The translations under genes and the position numbers were made by a program. 64,000 nt of DNA from G963665925 sp963665925 (GTDB taxonomy: Bacteria > Bacillota > Clostridia > Peptostreptococcales > Acidaminobacteraceae), in NCBI GenBank assembly GCA_963665925.1, contig OY762511.1, positions 3,658,001-3,722,000 on the forward strand, read 5' to 3'. Positions 34,732 to 43,651 of the stretch are shown here, one piece after another; position 1 is the stretch's first letter; every line of letters starts with the position of its first letter. The notes beneath the pieces are model-generated. The model saw nothing but the letters and a program-made list of their open reading frames with translations. It did not search any database and was not told where the DNA came from.

Positions 34732-34875
34732 AAGGCTCTCCAATTATCATTCTTATACAAACCAGTAATTTTCACGTCATTAACAATGCGCATCCATTTT
34801 TGTCATTTGTATGCGCAACCGTTTGCACAATAGTATATGAATAGAATACCAATTTATCGGAAAAAGGTCAACATG

Positions 34876-34932
34876 AAGAAAGCCCCCCTGCGTGTTAGGC
34901 GACTCTTTTCTCACCACAAACGCAAGGGGGAC
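34876..34932 (-). terminator. Terminator of the 34952-35569 lipoprotein gene
   Basis: GTCCCCCTTGCGT, a large loop, then ACGCAGGGGGGC followed by TTTCTTC on the minus strand. Confidence 0.75.
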
Positions 34933-34951
34933 TTATTCGTACTGTCTGATT

Positions 34952-35569
34952 CTATTTGTCGCCTAGGCCAAACATTTCAAGATAGTTTACCAGATTTGAT
35001 ACCAGAACTTGTTCACGACGCTTGAGGTCTTCCTTTGACATGTTCAGGATTTCATGGTTCTCATCCGTCCAAAGAACCAGCTTGCCATTCTTAAATGCGT
35101 AGTTTGCAAAAGGCGTTTCAACATAGAAGAGTTGACCTTCATCGTAATAGTATGTCGTCAGCCCTGTCATTGCGCCCGAATCTTCCGGTTCAGTAATCGT
35201 TACCTTGATAATCTGGTCGTTTGCAAGATATTCCCTTACAACACGCTCATCCCATCCTTCATGCTCAGGTTCAAGGGTGAGTTCATCAATTTCCGCTTCA
35301 AGGGATTTGATATCAAGCGCGTTCTTCAAACTCAGTGCATCCGCAAGGACAGCCTCTTTGTCTATAACCTCATCCGCTGTTTCGATTTGGTCTGCTGCCG
35401 GGTCAGAAGCTTCTTCAGTCTCTTCTGGGGTCTGCGCCTCTTCCTGATTTGCTTCTTGGGTCTGAGTCGTATTGGAATCGATTAAGCTGTTTTCCTCAGG
35501 TGTTTTGTTCTTTGTGCATCCAGCAATAAATATTAATGTCATTGCCAGGATAATCGCTAACTTTTTCAT
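34952..35569 (-). CDS. Hypothetical lipoprotein, 205 aa
   Basis: The lipoprotein signal ends in the lipobox FIAGC (Cys 18). A long Glu/Thr/Gln-rich linker (about 25-75) leads to a C-terminal domain with aromatic beta strands (TTYYYDEGQLFYVETPFANYAFKNGKLVLW), similar in style to small secreted sensor or scaffold domains. I do not recognise the family. GGAGG precedes the ATG. It lies just downstream of a two-component system and could belong to its output, which is speculation. Confidence 0.75.
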   Translation of the reverse strand: MKKLAIILAMTLIFIAGCTKNKTPEENSLIDSNTTQTQEANQEEAQTPEETEEASDPAADQIETADEVIDKEAVLADALSLKNALDIKSLEAEIDELTLEPEHEGWDERVVREYLANDQIIKVTITEPEDSGAMTGLTTYYYDEGQLFYVETPFANYAFKNGKLVLWTDENHEILNMSKEDLKRREQVLVSNLVNYLEMFGLGDK

Positions 35570-35688
35570 ATGTGTGCCTCCTTCATTAAGCCTATGTAAA
35601 GCCTATCATCCTTATACCCCCGATGGATTACAAAGTGTTTACAGCATTTGGTTTGTTTCTGAATTTTAACCTTTTACGCCATTTACCG

Positions 35689-37281
35689 TTAAAGTATGAA
35701 GCCGATTTCAATGTTCGGCCCCTTATGCCTTGCGAAAACAGAACCATCATGGGCCTCAACGATGCCTTTGGTAATGGCAAGTCCCAGGCCGCTTCCACTT
35801 TCTGACCTGGACTTGTCCGCTTTGTATAGCCTTTCAAAGAGATTGCCCAGATCAGCCTCCGTAAGAGATGAGCACCTGTTTGAAAAGACGATTTCAATTT
35901 TTCCCGTTTCAGCCCGCTTAAGGCAAATCCCAATCTCTCCCGGCTTTTCCGAGTACTTTATTGCATTCATAAGCAGGTTTTCACAGGCACGAACAATTCG
36001 CCTCGGATCGATTTGAGCGAAAACCTCTTCCTCAGGCAAGTCAAGGGCATATTGCAGCCCATTTTCCTCAATGACAGGCGCATACTCTGACAGTATCTGC
36101 TGAAGGAGTTCACTCATGGAGACCACGATTTTCTCAAGCACAATATCGTGGTTTGAATACTTGGTATACTCAAACAGGTCGTCGATGAGAACCTTGAGCT
36201 TTTCTGCCTTGCGGTAAGCCGTACCTACATATTCCATGAGCTTTTCCTCAGAATCGAACTGTCCGCTCTTAATCAGCCCCAAATACCCCATTATAGAGGT
36301 CAGCGGTGTGCGCAGGTCATGGGAAACGTTGGTAATAAGCTCACTCTTTGTTCGTTCTATACGCAGCTGCTCTTCTTTTTCCTCTTTCAGTGTCCTGCGC
36401 ATGTAATTGATGTTTTCAGCAAGCAGTGCCACCTCATCCGTACCACTTTCGTCCACCTCATAATCCAGATTTCCGTCCGCTATGAAAAGCAGGGCGTCTG
36501 AGATATCTGTCATGAGCTGCATTTTCTTGCGTGTCAGCAGCATAAAGGTCAGCATGAAGGTGACCAGACCATTGATATAGGGAAAAATACCGCCATTCCC
36601 AGTTATTTCAGTTGTATAGACAAAGTCTTCCCTCGGCGAGGAAATGTAAATCAGCATTTTTTCCTGATTATTGTCGTCACGTATTTTAAAGACTCTGAAG
36701 ATCTCCGTAGGACTGGTTTCATCATACTGATAGTTGGCCCCCGCCTTTTCAACAACATCAAGAATATCCAGCTTTTCAGCAGTTGCCTTGTCATTCTTTA
36801 TGAGTACGTTTCCAATCGTGTCCGTTATGTAGATTTCCGGCTGAGACATGAGCCCCTCAAAGAAATTCGCATTGTCGACAATACTAAAGAACTCTTCCAG
36901 ACTCGTAGCCTGTGAAATCTGTTCAAAAAGCTCGTTGCTCCTAAAGAAGATTTCCTCATAACCGGCGTCATAACTCGTTGAAATGCTTTGTCGTTCCTCG
37001 ACAGACATGTTCAGACTGACTATGGTCACAAGCACCCCTACGCCCAAGGCTGTTAAAAAGTTGAGCATAAGCTGGGCCACAATGCTGGCCTGAATCTTTG
37101 CACGAATGCCCAGACGATCCAGCAAGTCCACAACAGAAGCAACCGAACCGGTGATAAAGCCCGTCAGGCGACTTAGGCGTTCACGCCATTTTTTCCTGCT
37201 TGCCGCCTTTCTCTCTGCTTTTGCTGTGGCACGCCGCTTTGCCTTTTCAAGCTTGCGTTTTTTTCTTTCCTCGGAATTCAT
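35689..37281 (-). CDS. Sensor histidine kinase, VanS-like
   Basis: A 530-aa membrane kinase. Unusually, it starts with about 35 strongly basic residues (KKRKLEKAKRRATAKAERK). A first membrane helix (about 72-92), an extracellular sensor of about 140 aa, a second helix (about 235-250), HAMP (about 250-305), HisKA with VSHDLRTPLTSIMGYL, and HATPase_c with NLLMNAIKYS and GSGLGLAITKGI follow. Its ATG overlaps the response-regulator stop (ATGA), so the pair is translationally coupled. The VanS-like core suggests cell-envelope sensing. The C-terminal G-box region is complete. Confidence 0.92.
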   Translation of the reverse strand: MNSEERKKRKLEKAKRRATAKAERKAASRKKWRERLSRLTGFITGSVASVVDLLDRLGIRAKIQASIVAQLMLNFLTALGVGVLVTIVSLNMSVEERQSISTSYDAGYEEIFFRSNELFEQISQATSLEEFFSIVDNANFFEGLMSQPEIYITDTIGNVLIKNDKATAEKLDILDVVEKAGANYQYDETSPTEIFRVFKIRDDNNQEKMLIYISSPREDFVYTTEITGNGGIFPYINGLVTFMLTFMLLTRKKMQLMTDISDALLFIADGNLDYEVDESGTDEVALLAENINYMRRTLKEEKEEQLRIERTKSELITNVSHDLRTPLTSIMGYLGLIKSGQFDSEEKLMEYVGTAYRKAEKLKVLIDDLFEYTKYSNHDIVLEKIVVSMSELLQQILSEYAPVIEENGLQYALDLPEEEVFAQIDPRRIVRACENLLMNAIKYSEKPGEIGICLKRAETGKIEIVFSNRCSSLTEADLGNLFERLYKADKSRSESGSGLGLAITKGIVEAHDGSVFARHKGPNIEIGFIL

Positions 37282-37970
37282 ATCTTATAACCCACTCCCC
37301 ACACCGTTTTGACATAAACAGGCTCTCTTGGATTCTCTTCAATTTTTTCTCTGATTTTACGTATGTGGACCATTACCGTGTTACGTGTTTCAAACGGGTC
37401 TTCACCCCATACCTTTTCATAAATACGATCTGTGCTGAAAACAATGCCCCTGTTGCTCGCAAGAAGATACAGAATGTCAAATTCGCGCGGTGTCAGGCGA
37501 ACCAGCCTGTCATTGATTTGAACTTCATGGGTGGAGGTGCTCATGAACAAACCGTCGACGCGTATCTCGCTCAGGTCTTCACTCTGTCCCTCCGGTCTGT
37601 TCAGCACCTTGAAGCGTCTAAGCTGTGACTTGATTCTCGCAATCAGCTCAAGGGGACTGAAGGGCTTGGTCATGTAATCATCCGCACCTGAGGTCAGTCC
37701 ATTGATCTTATCCAGGTCTTCAGACTTGGCAGAAAGCATGATGATGGGCACATTGCGCTCTTTTCTGATTTCCATGCAAACATCCAGCCCACCCAGTCTT
37801 GGCATCATAATATCAAGGACCATGAGTTCTATAGGTTCGCGCTTTACAATTTCAAGCGCTTCAACACCATCTCTTGCCAAATGGCATACATAACCGTCAT
37901 TTTCCAGATAAATCTGTATGAGTTTGCGTATTTCGTCGTCGTCATCAGCGACCAGAATATGTTCATTCAT
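37278..37970 (-). CDS. OmpR/PhoB-family response regulator, VanR-like
   Basis: A 230-aa response regulator with receiver domain (1-115; DDDDE, phospho-acceptor D53 in VLDIMMPRLGG, K102 in TKPFSP) and an OmpR winged helix (about 130-230; RLTPREFDILYLLASNRG, VMVHIRKIREKIEE, VWGVGYKI). It is the first gene of the pair with the overlapping kinase. No resistance genes are next to it, so the regulon is unknown; the lipoprotein gene downstream is a possible member. Confidence 0.94.
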   Translation of the reverse strand: MNEHILVADDDDEIRKLIQIYLENDGYVCHLARDGVEALEIVKREPIELMVLDIMMPRLGGLDVCMEIRKERNVPIIMLSAKSEDLDKINGLTSGADDYMTKPFSPLELIARIKSQLRRFKVLNRPEGQSEDLSEIRVDGLFMSTSTHEVQINDRLVRLTPREFDILYLLASNRGIVFSTDRIYEKVWGEDPFETRNTVMVHIRKIREKIEENPREPVYVKTVWGVGYKI

Positions 37971-38071
37971 GATTCTTCCCCCGATTCTCTTCTAATTTAT
38001 GAGTTCAGTATAATACACGGGTACTAAAAACTTCTTAACAAATCTTAAGAAGATATTAAAGTGCAGGCATT

Positions 38072-38100
38072 AAAAAGTCCGGTATATACCCTACCGGACT
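38072..38100 (-). terminator. Terminator of the GGDEF-EAL gene
   Basis: AGTCCGGTA-GGGTATA-TACCGGACT followed by TTTTTA on the minus strand. Repeat copy C lies between the stop codon and this stem. Confidence 0.85.
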
Positions 38101-38102
38101 CA

Positions 38103-38151
38103 GACTGTAGAAAAACACCGAAATACTGCGTTGCTGGATAAAACCCGCGCC
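38103..38151 (+). repeat. Dispersed structured repeat, copy C (left part only)
   Basis: GACTGTAGAAAAACACCGAA followed by the ATACTGCGTTGCTGGATAAAA block, then CCCGCGCC. The inner hairpin and right outer arm of the complete element are missing. It begins 2 nt after the terminator stem at 38072-38100. Confidence 0.8.
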
Positions 38152-38158
38152 ACTTCTC

Positions 38159-40948
38159 CTACAAATCATATTTTTCAATGATTTCCTCAAGTTTAAGCGG
38201 CTTGCTGTAGTAATAGCCCTGATGTATCACACATCCTCTTTCAATAAGAAAATTCCGCTGCATGTCATTTTCAATACCTTCGGCAACCACCTGCATTTCC
38301 AACGCACTTCCCAACTGAATAATGGCATTGATAATTGTGCCGGGACTATTCTCCGTAAGGTCTTTTAAGAAGCTTCTGTCAATTTTAAGCACATCAACCG
38401 GCAAATGCTGCAGATAGCTTAATGACGAATAACCTGTGCCAAAGTCATCAATGGAAATGACAATGCCTGATTCCTTAAGCATATTGAGCTGAGGTACGGC
38501 CTCATTTAAATTCTCAAGGAGCAGAGACTCTGTAATTTCAAGCTCGAACTTCTCCGCTTTCAGGTTCATTTCACGAATACTTTCAAGGATCCAGGCAAAA
38601 AGGGACTCATCCTTGAACTGCTGTCCTGACAGATTCACTGAGACGCTCATGTCATCATGTCCCAAATCATGGATTCTACGCAGATCCTCGCTGGCCTTCT
38701 CAATAACCCACCGGCCTATTTTTTCAATGATGGAAGACTCTTCTGCCACAGGAATAAACTCAACAGGGGATACCACACCCAGAATATGACTGTCCCATCT
38801 CAGCAGTGCTTCAAAACCGACAAGCTTACCCGTCTGCGCATTGACCTTGGGCTGATAGGCCAGATGGAGTTCCTTGCGGTCTATGGCCTCATACAAATGA
38901 CTGAGTATCATCTGACGGCGTTCAGACTGTTCACGCAGTTCTTTTGAAAAGTAGTAGTGGAATCCGCGTGCATCAGTTTTTGCCTTGTTCAGCGCAGAAA
39001 GCGCGGCGGTAATGATGCCCTCTGTGGAATCCGCATCACTTGGATAGGAACTGATTCCCATACTGGCTGTCAAATAGATGGACGTATTGTGTCTGCGTAT
39101 CGGGCGTCTTATAATGCCCTGAATCTGCTGAATGAATTTCTCTGTGCCATCACCGAGGTCATCGAGGTCCACTATAAAGGCAAATTCATCGCCACCAATT
39201 CTATAAAACTGAGACTTTGCAGGTCCAATAAGCGGTATTTTCTCAGAAAGGGAGACAATAACAGCATCGCCTGCATTGAATCCATAAATTTCGTTAATGG
39301 ATTTGAAATCATCAATCCCTATATAAATGAGCACGAAGTGCTCACCGCCTTTTATGAGTCCGTCAATATCGCTACGCATTTGTGTCGTATTTGGCAGCCC
39401 GGTCTTGATGTCAATCTGAAGCTGGTCATAGTCCTTTTCAGCCGTTTGTGTACGATTGCTGAGGTCTTCAGTAATCATCAAATAGAACTTCGGCTTGCCT
39501 TCATCGTCACGCAGGAGTCGGATGATGAGTGATGAGAAGTAGCTTTCACCAGATTTTTTCATCTGGGTCACCTCACCGGACCAGATATTGTGCTCTTCAA
39601 GCATTTCCAAAACTTCAAAGCGAAGCTCCGCGCCTTCTCGGTCAAGTGTATAAATATGTTCGCCCAGGAGTTCCAGGTTCGAATACCCGGAAATCTTGCA
39701 AAAAGCGTTATTCACATAAATGATTCTCTTTTTGGCATTGAGAATGACTACCCCTTCATTACTGTTTTCAAGCACCTGGGTCATGATATTTAGTTCCTGC
39801 TGTGTAAGCTGGTGCTTGCCCTTTTCCTCTTCAAGGGTGGAAAAGACTTTGTTAAGGTCAATTCTCAGCTGTTCAAAAGACCTGGCAAGGGTTCCTGCCT
39901 CATGTTTCATCTCCAAGTACTTTTCAGGAATACCATCCGCATAGTTGCCTTCTTTTACACGCCGTATATAACCGTCTAAGATATTGATGTTCTTCATTTC
40001 TGCATCGACCGTAAAATAGGTGACCCATGTCACAACAATCAGCAGAAGGAGGATTGTCATCAGATAGGCACTTGCCGTCTGCTTGATTTTCTCATCAACC
40101 ACATAGACAGGCAGATAGGTTGCCAGGAAGTTGTCGTCAAACCGCGTCAGGCCAATGAGGTAGTCCTGGTCGTTCATCCTGCCGCCGACAAAGAGCACTG
40201 CATTTTGCTCGGTGCTGATACGATCGCCAAGTCCCTCAAGACCCTCTTCCAAAAGGGCGAACTCTGTAATATTTTCAAATGTCACGTTTTCATTTCCAGT
40301 CAGTATGTTGCCGTAAGCATCGAACATCATCATCCCGCTGGCATGGCCCATGAAGCTGAAACTCGAGACCTCTATATCAGAAATATCAAGAACGCCGCCT
40401 ACAAAGCCCTGTAGTCTGCCGCTGAGTTCAATGGGTTCAATATATGCACGCTTAGGACTGCCCTCAAAGCAGATATTGAACCAGCTGCCGCCACTTATTT
40501 CATCCAGATCAATGGGTTCAATGCCTGTGCACTTATCCGCTTCCCCAATAACCGTCTGAAAGGACTTTTGTATGACATCTTCCTCATTGATCCGTTCTAT
40601 GACATAACCTGTCAGCCAGTCATCATTTTTTGAAATGAAAAAGCTTGCTTTCATCTTGACGGAGCCGAGGACAATCTCACGAAGAGACGCACGCGTAATA
40701 GACTCGAAGGTCTGAGCGTCCATATTGCCTTCAAGAGAGAGCCTGATCACAGAGAACTTCTGACCGATTTCATCCGCTTCCAGACTTGCAATGTCAGTAT
40801 AGACCTGTGCCGTATGCAGCATTTGCGTTTTTGCGTTTTCTTCTATATTCATTGCATTGTAATAAACGACGACTGATCCCAGCAGTATAGCTGCCAGGGT
40901 GAAAATCACAGCCATTTTTACAGATATGATACTACTCAGCTTTTTCAT
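38159..40948 (-). CDS. Membrane PAS-GGDEF-EAL protein (c-di-GMP turnover)
   Basis: A 929-aa protein. Between two membrane helices (about 12-32 and 290-310) lies an extracellular sensor of about 250 aa. It is followed by a HAMP-like segment, a coiled coil, PAS (about 395-500; NEGVVILNAKKRIIYVNNAFCKISGY), GGDEF (about 515-670) and EAL (about 680-925). The cyclase active site RIGGDEFAF is intact, and so are the phosphodiesterase motifs FEALLRW and DDFGTGYSSLSYL, so either activity is possible. The ATG at 40948 follows GGTGG. Its stop is adjacent to repeat copy C. Confidence 0.93.
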   Translation of the reverse strand: MKKLSSIISVKMAVIFTLAAILLGSVVVYYNAMNIEENAKTQMLHTAQVYTDIASLEADEIGQKFSVIRLSLEGNMDAQTFESITRASLREIVLGSVKMKASFFISKNDDWLTGYVIERINEEDVIQKSFQTVIGEADKCTGIEPIDLDEISGGSWFNICFEGSPKRAYIEPIELSGRLQGFVGGVLDISDIEVSSFSFMGHASGMMMFDAYGNILTGNENVTFENITEFALLEEGLEGLGDRISTEQNAVLFVGGRMNDQDYLIGLTRFDDNFLATYLPVYVVDEKIKQTASAYLMTILLLLIVVTWVTYFTVDAEMKNINILDGYIRRVKEGNYADGIPEKYLEMKHEAGTLARSFEQLRIDLNKVFSTLEEEKGKHQLTQQELNIMTQVLENSNEGVVILNAKKRIIYVNNAFCKISGYSNLELLGEHIYTLDREGAELRFEVLEMLEEHNIWSGEVTQMKKSGESYFSSLIIRLLRDDEGKPKFYLMITEDLSNRTQTAEKDYDQLQIDIKTGLPNTTQMRSDIDGLIKGGEHFVLIYIGIDDFKSINEIYGFNAGDAVIVSLSEKIPLIGPAKSQFYRIGGDEFAFIVDLDDLGDGTEKFIQQIQGIIRRPIRRHNTSIYLTASMGISSYPSDADSTEGIITAALSALNKAKTDARGFHYYFSKELREQSERRQMILSHLYEAIDRKELHLAYQPKVNAQTGKLVGFEALLRWDSHILGVVSPVEFIPVAEESSIIEKIGRWVIEKASEDLRRIHDLGHDDMSVSVNLSGQQFKDESLFAWILESIREMNLKAEKFELEITESLLLENLNEAVPQLNMLKESGIVISIDDFGTGYSSLSYLQHLPVDVLKIDRSFLKDLTENSPGTIINAIIQLGSALEMQVVAEGIENDMQRNFLIERGCVIHQGYYYSKPLKLEEIIEKYDL

Positions 40949-41049
40949 CAACCCACCACCATAGCCGCGTCCCTATGTCGCGATTCAAAATGAAACACGC
41001 TTGCCATTTTTATTAGATACCCAAAACCTCAACGAAAATCGCATGGGCT

Positions 41050-41616
41050 TTAAATAGCCCAGGAGCAAACACGTGTGAGGGGAACCGCTTCCTTATGATA
41101 AAGTGTCACGTGCATAGGTGCAAATGATGCCTCAAAAACCTTATTGCTTAAGTCGACCAAAGACTGTCGATCCTTGTGTGATTTCAGGATGACATATATT
41201 TGAGGTTGGAAGGCTCTGCCGCGTTCCTGGTCAGCCAGGTGCTTAAGTGCCGGTAAACCTGTCCCTTCGAGTTGGGTGAGAATACATTCCCGAAGCGCCT
41301 GGAGGCCGCTGTTCGCACTGAAAACCATTACGAGGTATCCCTCGTCACTTACTTGAAAGCCCTGTGACTCAAGCGCAAGTTCTTCTCCGTTTTCCGCTTT
41401 CCAGCAGACCAGACCTTTTTCAACCGCTTTAGTCACGGTATCAAGCTCACGCACCAAAGTCATATTCCCGTCAAAATGGCCAATCATGGGGATATCCACT
41501 GGCATGACTGACATCTTCTTGTCAGAAAAGCTGTCGCGTATTGCGTAAATTTTTGAATTCAGCGGCTCTGGCACGTCAACCGATATATATGATTCAAAAT
41601 AAAGATTAGGCTTCAT
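41050..41616 (-). CDS. 2'-5' RNA ligase/2H phosphoesterase-like protein
   Basis: A 188-aa protein with a C-terminal FAPMHVTLYH that fits the second HxT motif of 2H phosphoesterases. The first motif is unclear (IGHFDGNMTL offers a histidine without a textbook HxT), so activity is uncertain. No signal or membrane segment. The ATG at 41616 (MKPNLYFES) follows GGAG at 8 nt. The assignment rests on one motif and the overall length. Confidence 0.5.
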   Translation of the reverse strand: MKPNLYFESYISVDVPEPLNSKIYAIRDSFSDKKMSVMPVDIPMIGHFDGNMTLVRELDTVTKAVEKGLVCWKAENGEELALESQGFQVSDEGYLVMVFSANSGLQALRECILTQLEGTGLPALKHLADQERGRAFQPQIYVILKSHKDRQSLVDLSNKVFEASFAPMHVTLYHKEAVPLTRVCSWAI

Positions 41617-41704
41617 TATGTTCTCCATTATTCTTTTTGTATGATAATCTACAGTATCTTATCATTATAACAAAAAACACAACTAAAACACGAAAGAGTC
41701 ACCA

Positions 41705-41761
41705 TGTCGACTTTGTAGACAAACTAAGAGCCACCTTCAAAATGAAAGTGGCTCTCAGACT
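41705..41761 (-). repeat. Duplicated terminator unit, copy 1
   Basis: 57 bp containing GTCGACTTTGTAGAC and the hairpin AGCCACCTTCA-AAA-TGAAAGTGGCT. It recurs at 41885-41941, exactly 180 bp on, with about six differences. Repeat copy D lies between the two units. Confidence 0.85.
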
Positions 41762-41876
41762 GTAGAAAACTCCGAAATACTGCGTTGCTGGATAAAATCC
41801 GCTCTGATCACGTACGCTGAGTACGCTCACAGAGCGGATTTTATCCGCGCCTGATCTTTCGAAGTTTTCTACAGTC
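41758..41876 (+). repeat. Dispersed structured repeat, copy D (complete, 119 bp)
   Basis: Ends GACTGTAGAAAACT and AGTTTTCTACAGTC form the outer stem. Next come an internal loop with TACTGCGTTGCT opposite GCGCCTGATC, and a perfect inner stem GGATAAAATCCGCTCTG / CAGAGCGGATTTTATCC with a 23-nt tip. It is the same length as copy B. No open frame or transposase is inside. Confidence 0.9.
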
Positions 41877-41884
41877 TATTATCT

Positions 41885-41941
41885 TGTCGACTTCGTCGAC
41901 AAACTAAAAGCCACTTTCAAAATGAAAGTGGCTCTTAAACT
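41885..41941 (-). terminator. Terminator of the symporter gene (duplicated unit, copy 2)
   Basis: AGCCACTTTCA-TTT-TGAAAGTGGCT followed by TTTAGTTTG on the minus strand, then GTCGACGAAGTCGAC, itself a palindrome. It lies 46 bp past the symporter stop. Confidence 0.8.
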
Positions 41942-41986
41942 CATATCAAATCCTATTTACATCAAAAGCTTTAGTGATACATTCAA

Positions 41987-43276
41987 TTAAGCAGCATTTT
42001 TGTTTGCAGCTTCGAAGTTTGCATCTTTCTTAGCGTTGAATATATCTTTATTCAAGTCGCCTTCACCTTGAGCGATGATTACTGTACAAACAGCATCCCC
42101 AGTGATGTTAACTGCTGTTCTAGTCATGTCAAGGATACGGTCGATACCCATGATGATTGCAATACCTTCAACTGGAAGACCAACTTGAGTAAGTACCATG
42201 GAAAGCATGATCAGACCAACGCCTGGAACGCCTGCAGTACCGACTGAAGCAAGTGTAGCAGTTACGATAACCATCATGTACTGGTTCATAGTCAGGTCAA
42301 CACCAAAGAGCTGAGCGATAAATACTGTCGCAACACCTTGCATGATTGCTGTACCGTCCATGTTGATTGTCGCGCCAAGAGGCAGACAGAATGAAGCGAT
42401 ATCTTCCTCAACGCCACATCTTTTTACAGTTGTCTCAATTGTCAGAGGCAGTGTAGAAGATGAAGAAGCAGTTGAGAACGCTACGATCATAGCTGGTGCA
42501 AAGTTCTTGAAGAACTGAATTGGGTTCAGTTTTGTAATTGCAGCCAGTAGACCTTGGTAAGTAACAATTGCGTGGATAAATAGTGCACCGATTACAGTCA
42601 GCATGTAAACAGCCAGCGGTGCGAACATTTCCCAACCAAGCTGAGCGAATGTCTTAGATATCAGACAGAATACACCAATAGGTGCAACCTTCATGATCAT
42701 TTCAACGATTTTAAGATTAACGTCATTGAACTGCTCGAAGAAAGTAAATACAGCTTTCGCTTTTTCGCCTTGAATTGTAAGTGCAGTACCTACGAATAGG
42801 GCGAATACGATGATTTGAAGCATTGAACCGCTTGAAAGTGAAGCGATTGGGTTTGTAGGAATCATGCTGTAAAGAACTTCAACAAGTGCTGGAGATTCTT
42901 TAGCTGTGTACTCGAAGCCTTCCATAGCGATGCCGCCAACAAGACCTGGGTTTGTGATGTTTGCAAGTGTAATCGCAATTGTGATCGCGATTGCAGTTGT
43001 CATCAGGTAGAAACCAATTGTTTTAGAACCGATACGACCTAGCTTTTTAACGTCACCGATCATAGCGGCGCCGACTACAAGTGATACAAATACGAGTGGT
43101 ACAACCATCATCTTGATTGCATTAAGGAATACCTTACCACCTAGTGTGAATACAAAATTAATGAGTACATCCTTTACAAAAGGTACTTCATTCATTGGAT
43201 ATAGAACTACACCCACGATTGCACCTAGAATCAGCGCAATGAAAATTTTGGTCGTAAGACTCATCTTACCTTTCAT
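41987..43276 (-). CDS. Dicarboxylate/amino acid:cation symporter (DAACS, GltP-like)
   Basis: A 429-aa sodium- or proton-coupled carrier for glutamate/aspartate or C4-dicarboxylates. The family motifs are present: the serine-rich hairpin AFSTASSSSTLPLTIE, the NMDGTAIMQGVATVFIAQ helix and the DRILDMTRTAVNITGD helix. The Asp/Thr/Asn set of the last motif fits acidic amino-acid transporters. The ATG at 43276 follows GGGAGGG; a longer frame upstream has no site. Three 10-bp-spaced direct repeats lie about 100 bp upstream, indicating dedicated regulation. Confidence 0.95.
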   Translation of the reverse strand: MKGKMSLTTKIFIALILGAIVGVVLYPMNEVPFVKDVLINFVFTLGGKVFLNAIKMMVVPLVFVSLVVGAAMIGDVKKLGRIGSKTIGFYLMTTAIAITIAITLANITNPGLVGGIAMEGFEYTAKESPALVEVLYSMIPTNPIASLSSGSMLQIIVFALFVGTALTIQGEKAKAVFTFFEQFNDVNLKIVEMIMKVAPIGVFCLISKTFAQLGWEMFAPLAVYMLTVIGALFIHAIVTYQGLLAAITKLNPIQFFKNFAPAMIVAFSTASSSSTLPLTIETTVKRCGVEEDIASFCLPLGATINMDGTAIMQGVATVFIAQLFGVDLTMNQYMMVIVTATLASVGTAGVPGVGLIMLSMVLTQVGLPVEGIAIIMGIDRILDMTRTAVNITGDAVCTVIIAQGEGDLNKDIFNAKKDANFEAANKNAA

Positions 43277-43374
43277 ATAACCCTCCCTTTCCGCATTGAA
43301 CAATAAATAATTGCAGTGTCTTATCCCCTATATGATTAAGACAGTTATAATTCTAAAACTTGCACCCCGTATTT

Positions 43375-43399
43375 CTACATTTTCCTACAAAATCCTACA
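43375..43399 (-). promoter_or_regulatory. Three helically phased TGTAG repeats before the symporter gene
   Basis: On the minus strand TGTAG recurs three times at exact 10-bp intervals within TGTAGGATTTTGTAGGAAAA and the following TGTAGAAAT. A further TGTAG occurs on the plus strand at 43442. Phased direct repeats are typical of response-regulator binding. The remaining 43304-43554 holds no gene. Confidence 0.5.
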
Positions 43400-43554
43400 C
43401 ATAAACGTTTTCATTCCCTATTTTTCAACGTTTTATAGACTTGTAGAATTTTCCGACAAATGCATTTTCACTATTTTCGTATGCATTATTGAGATATGTC
43501 TGTGATTATTTCCGCATGCCGGCATACACATTTGCAGTTTGCGCAATATATTGT

Positions 43555-43603
43555 CAACAAAAAAAAGAACAGCCACCGCATATTCATCCTTGCAGTGGCT
43601 GTT
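43555..43603 (-). terminator. Terminator of the 43652-44656 lipoprotein gene
   Basis: AACAGCCACTGCA / TGCGGTGGCTGTT with one G-U-type mismatch, followed by CTTTTTTTTG on the minus strand. Confidence 0.85.
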
Positions 43604-43651
43604 AAAATTCAGATTATACAGTTTTATAGGTCATATTCGGTAGACTGGGAC

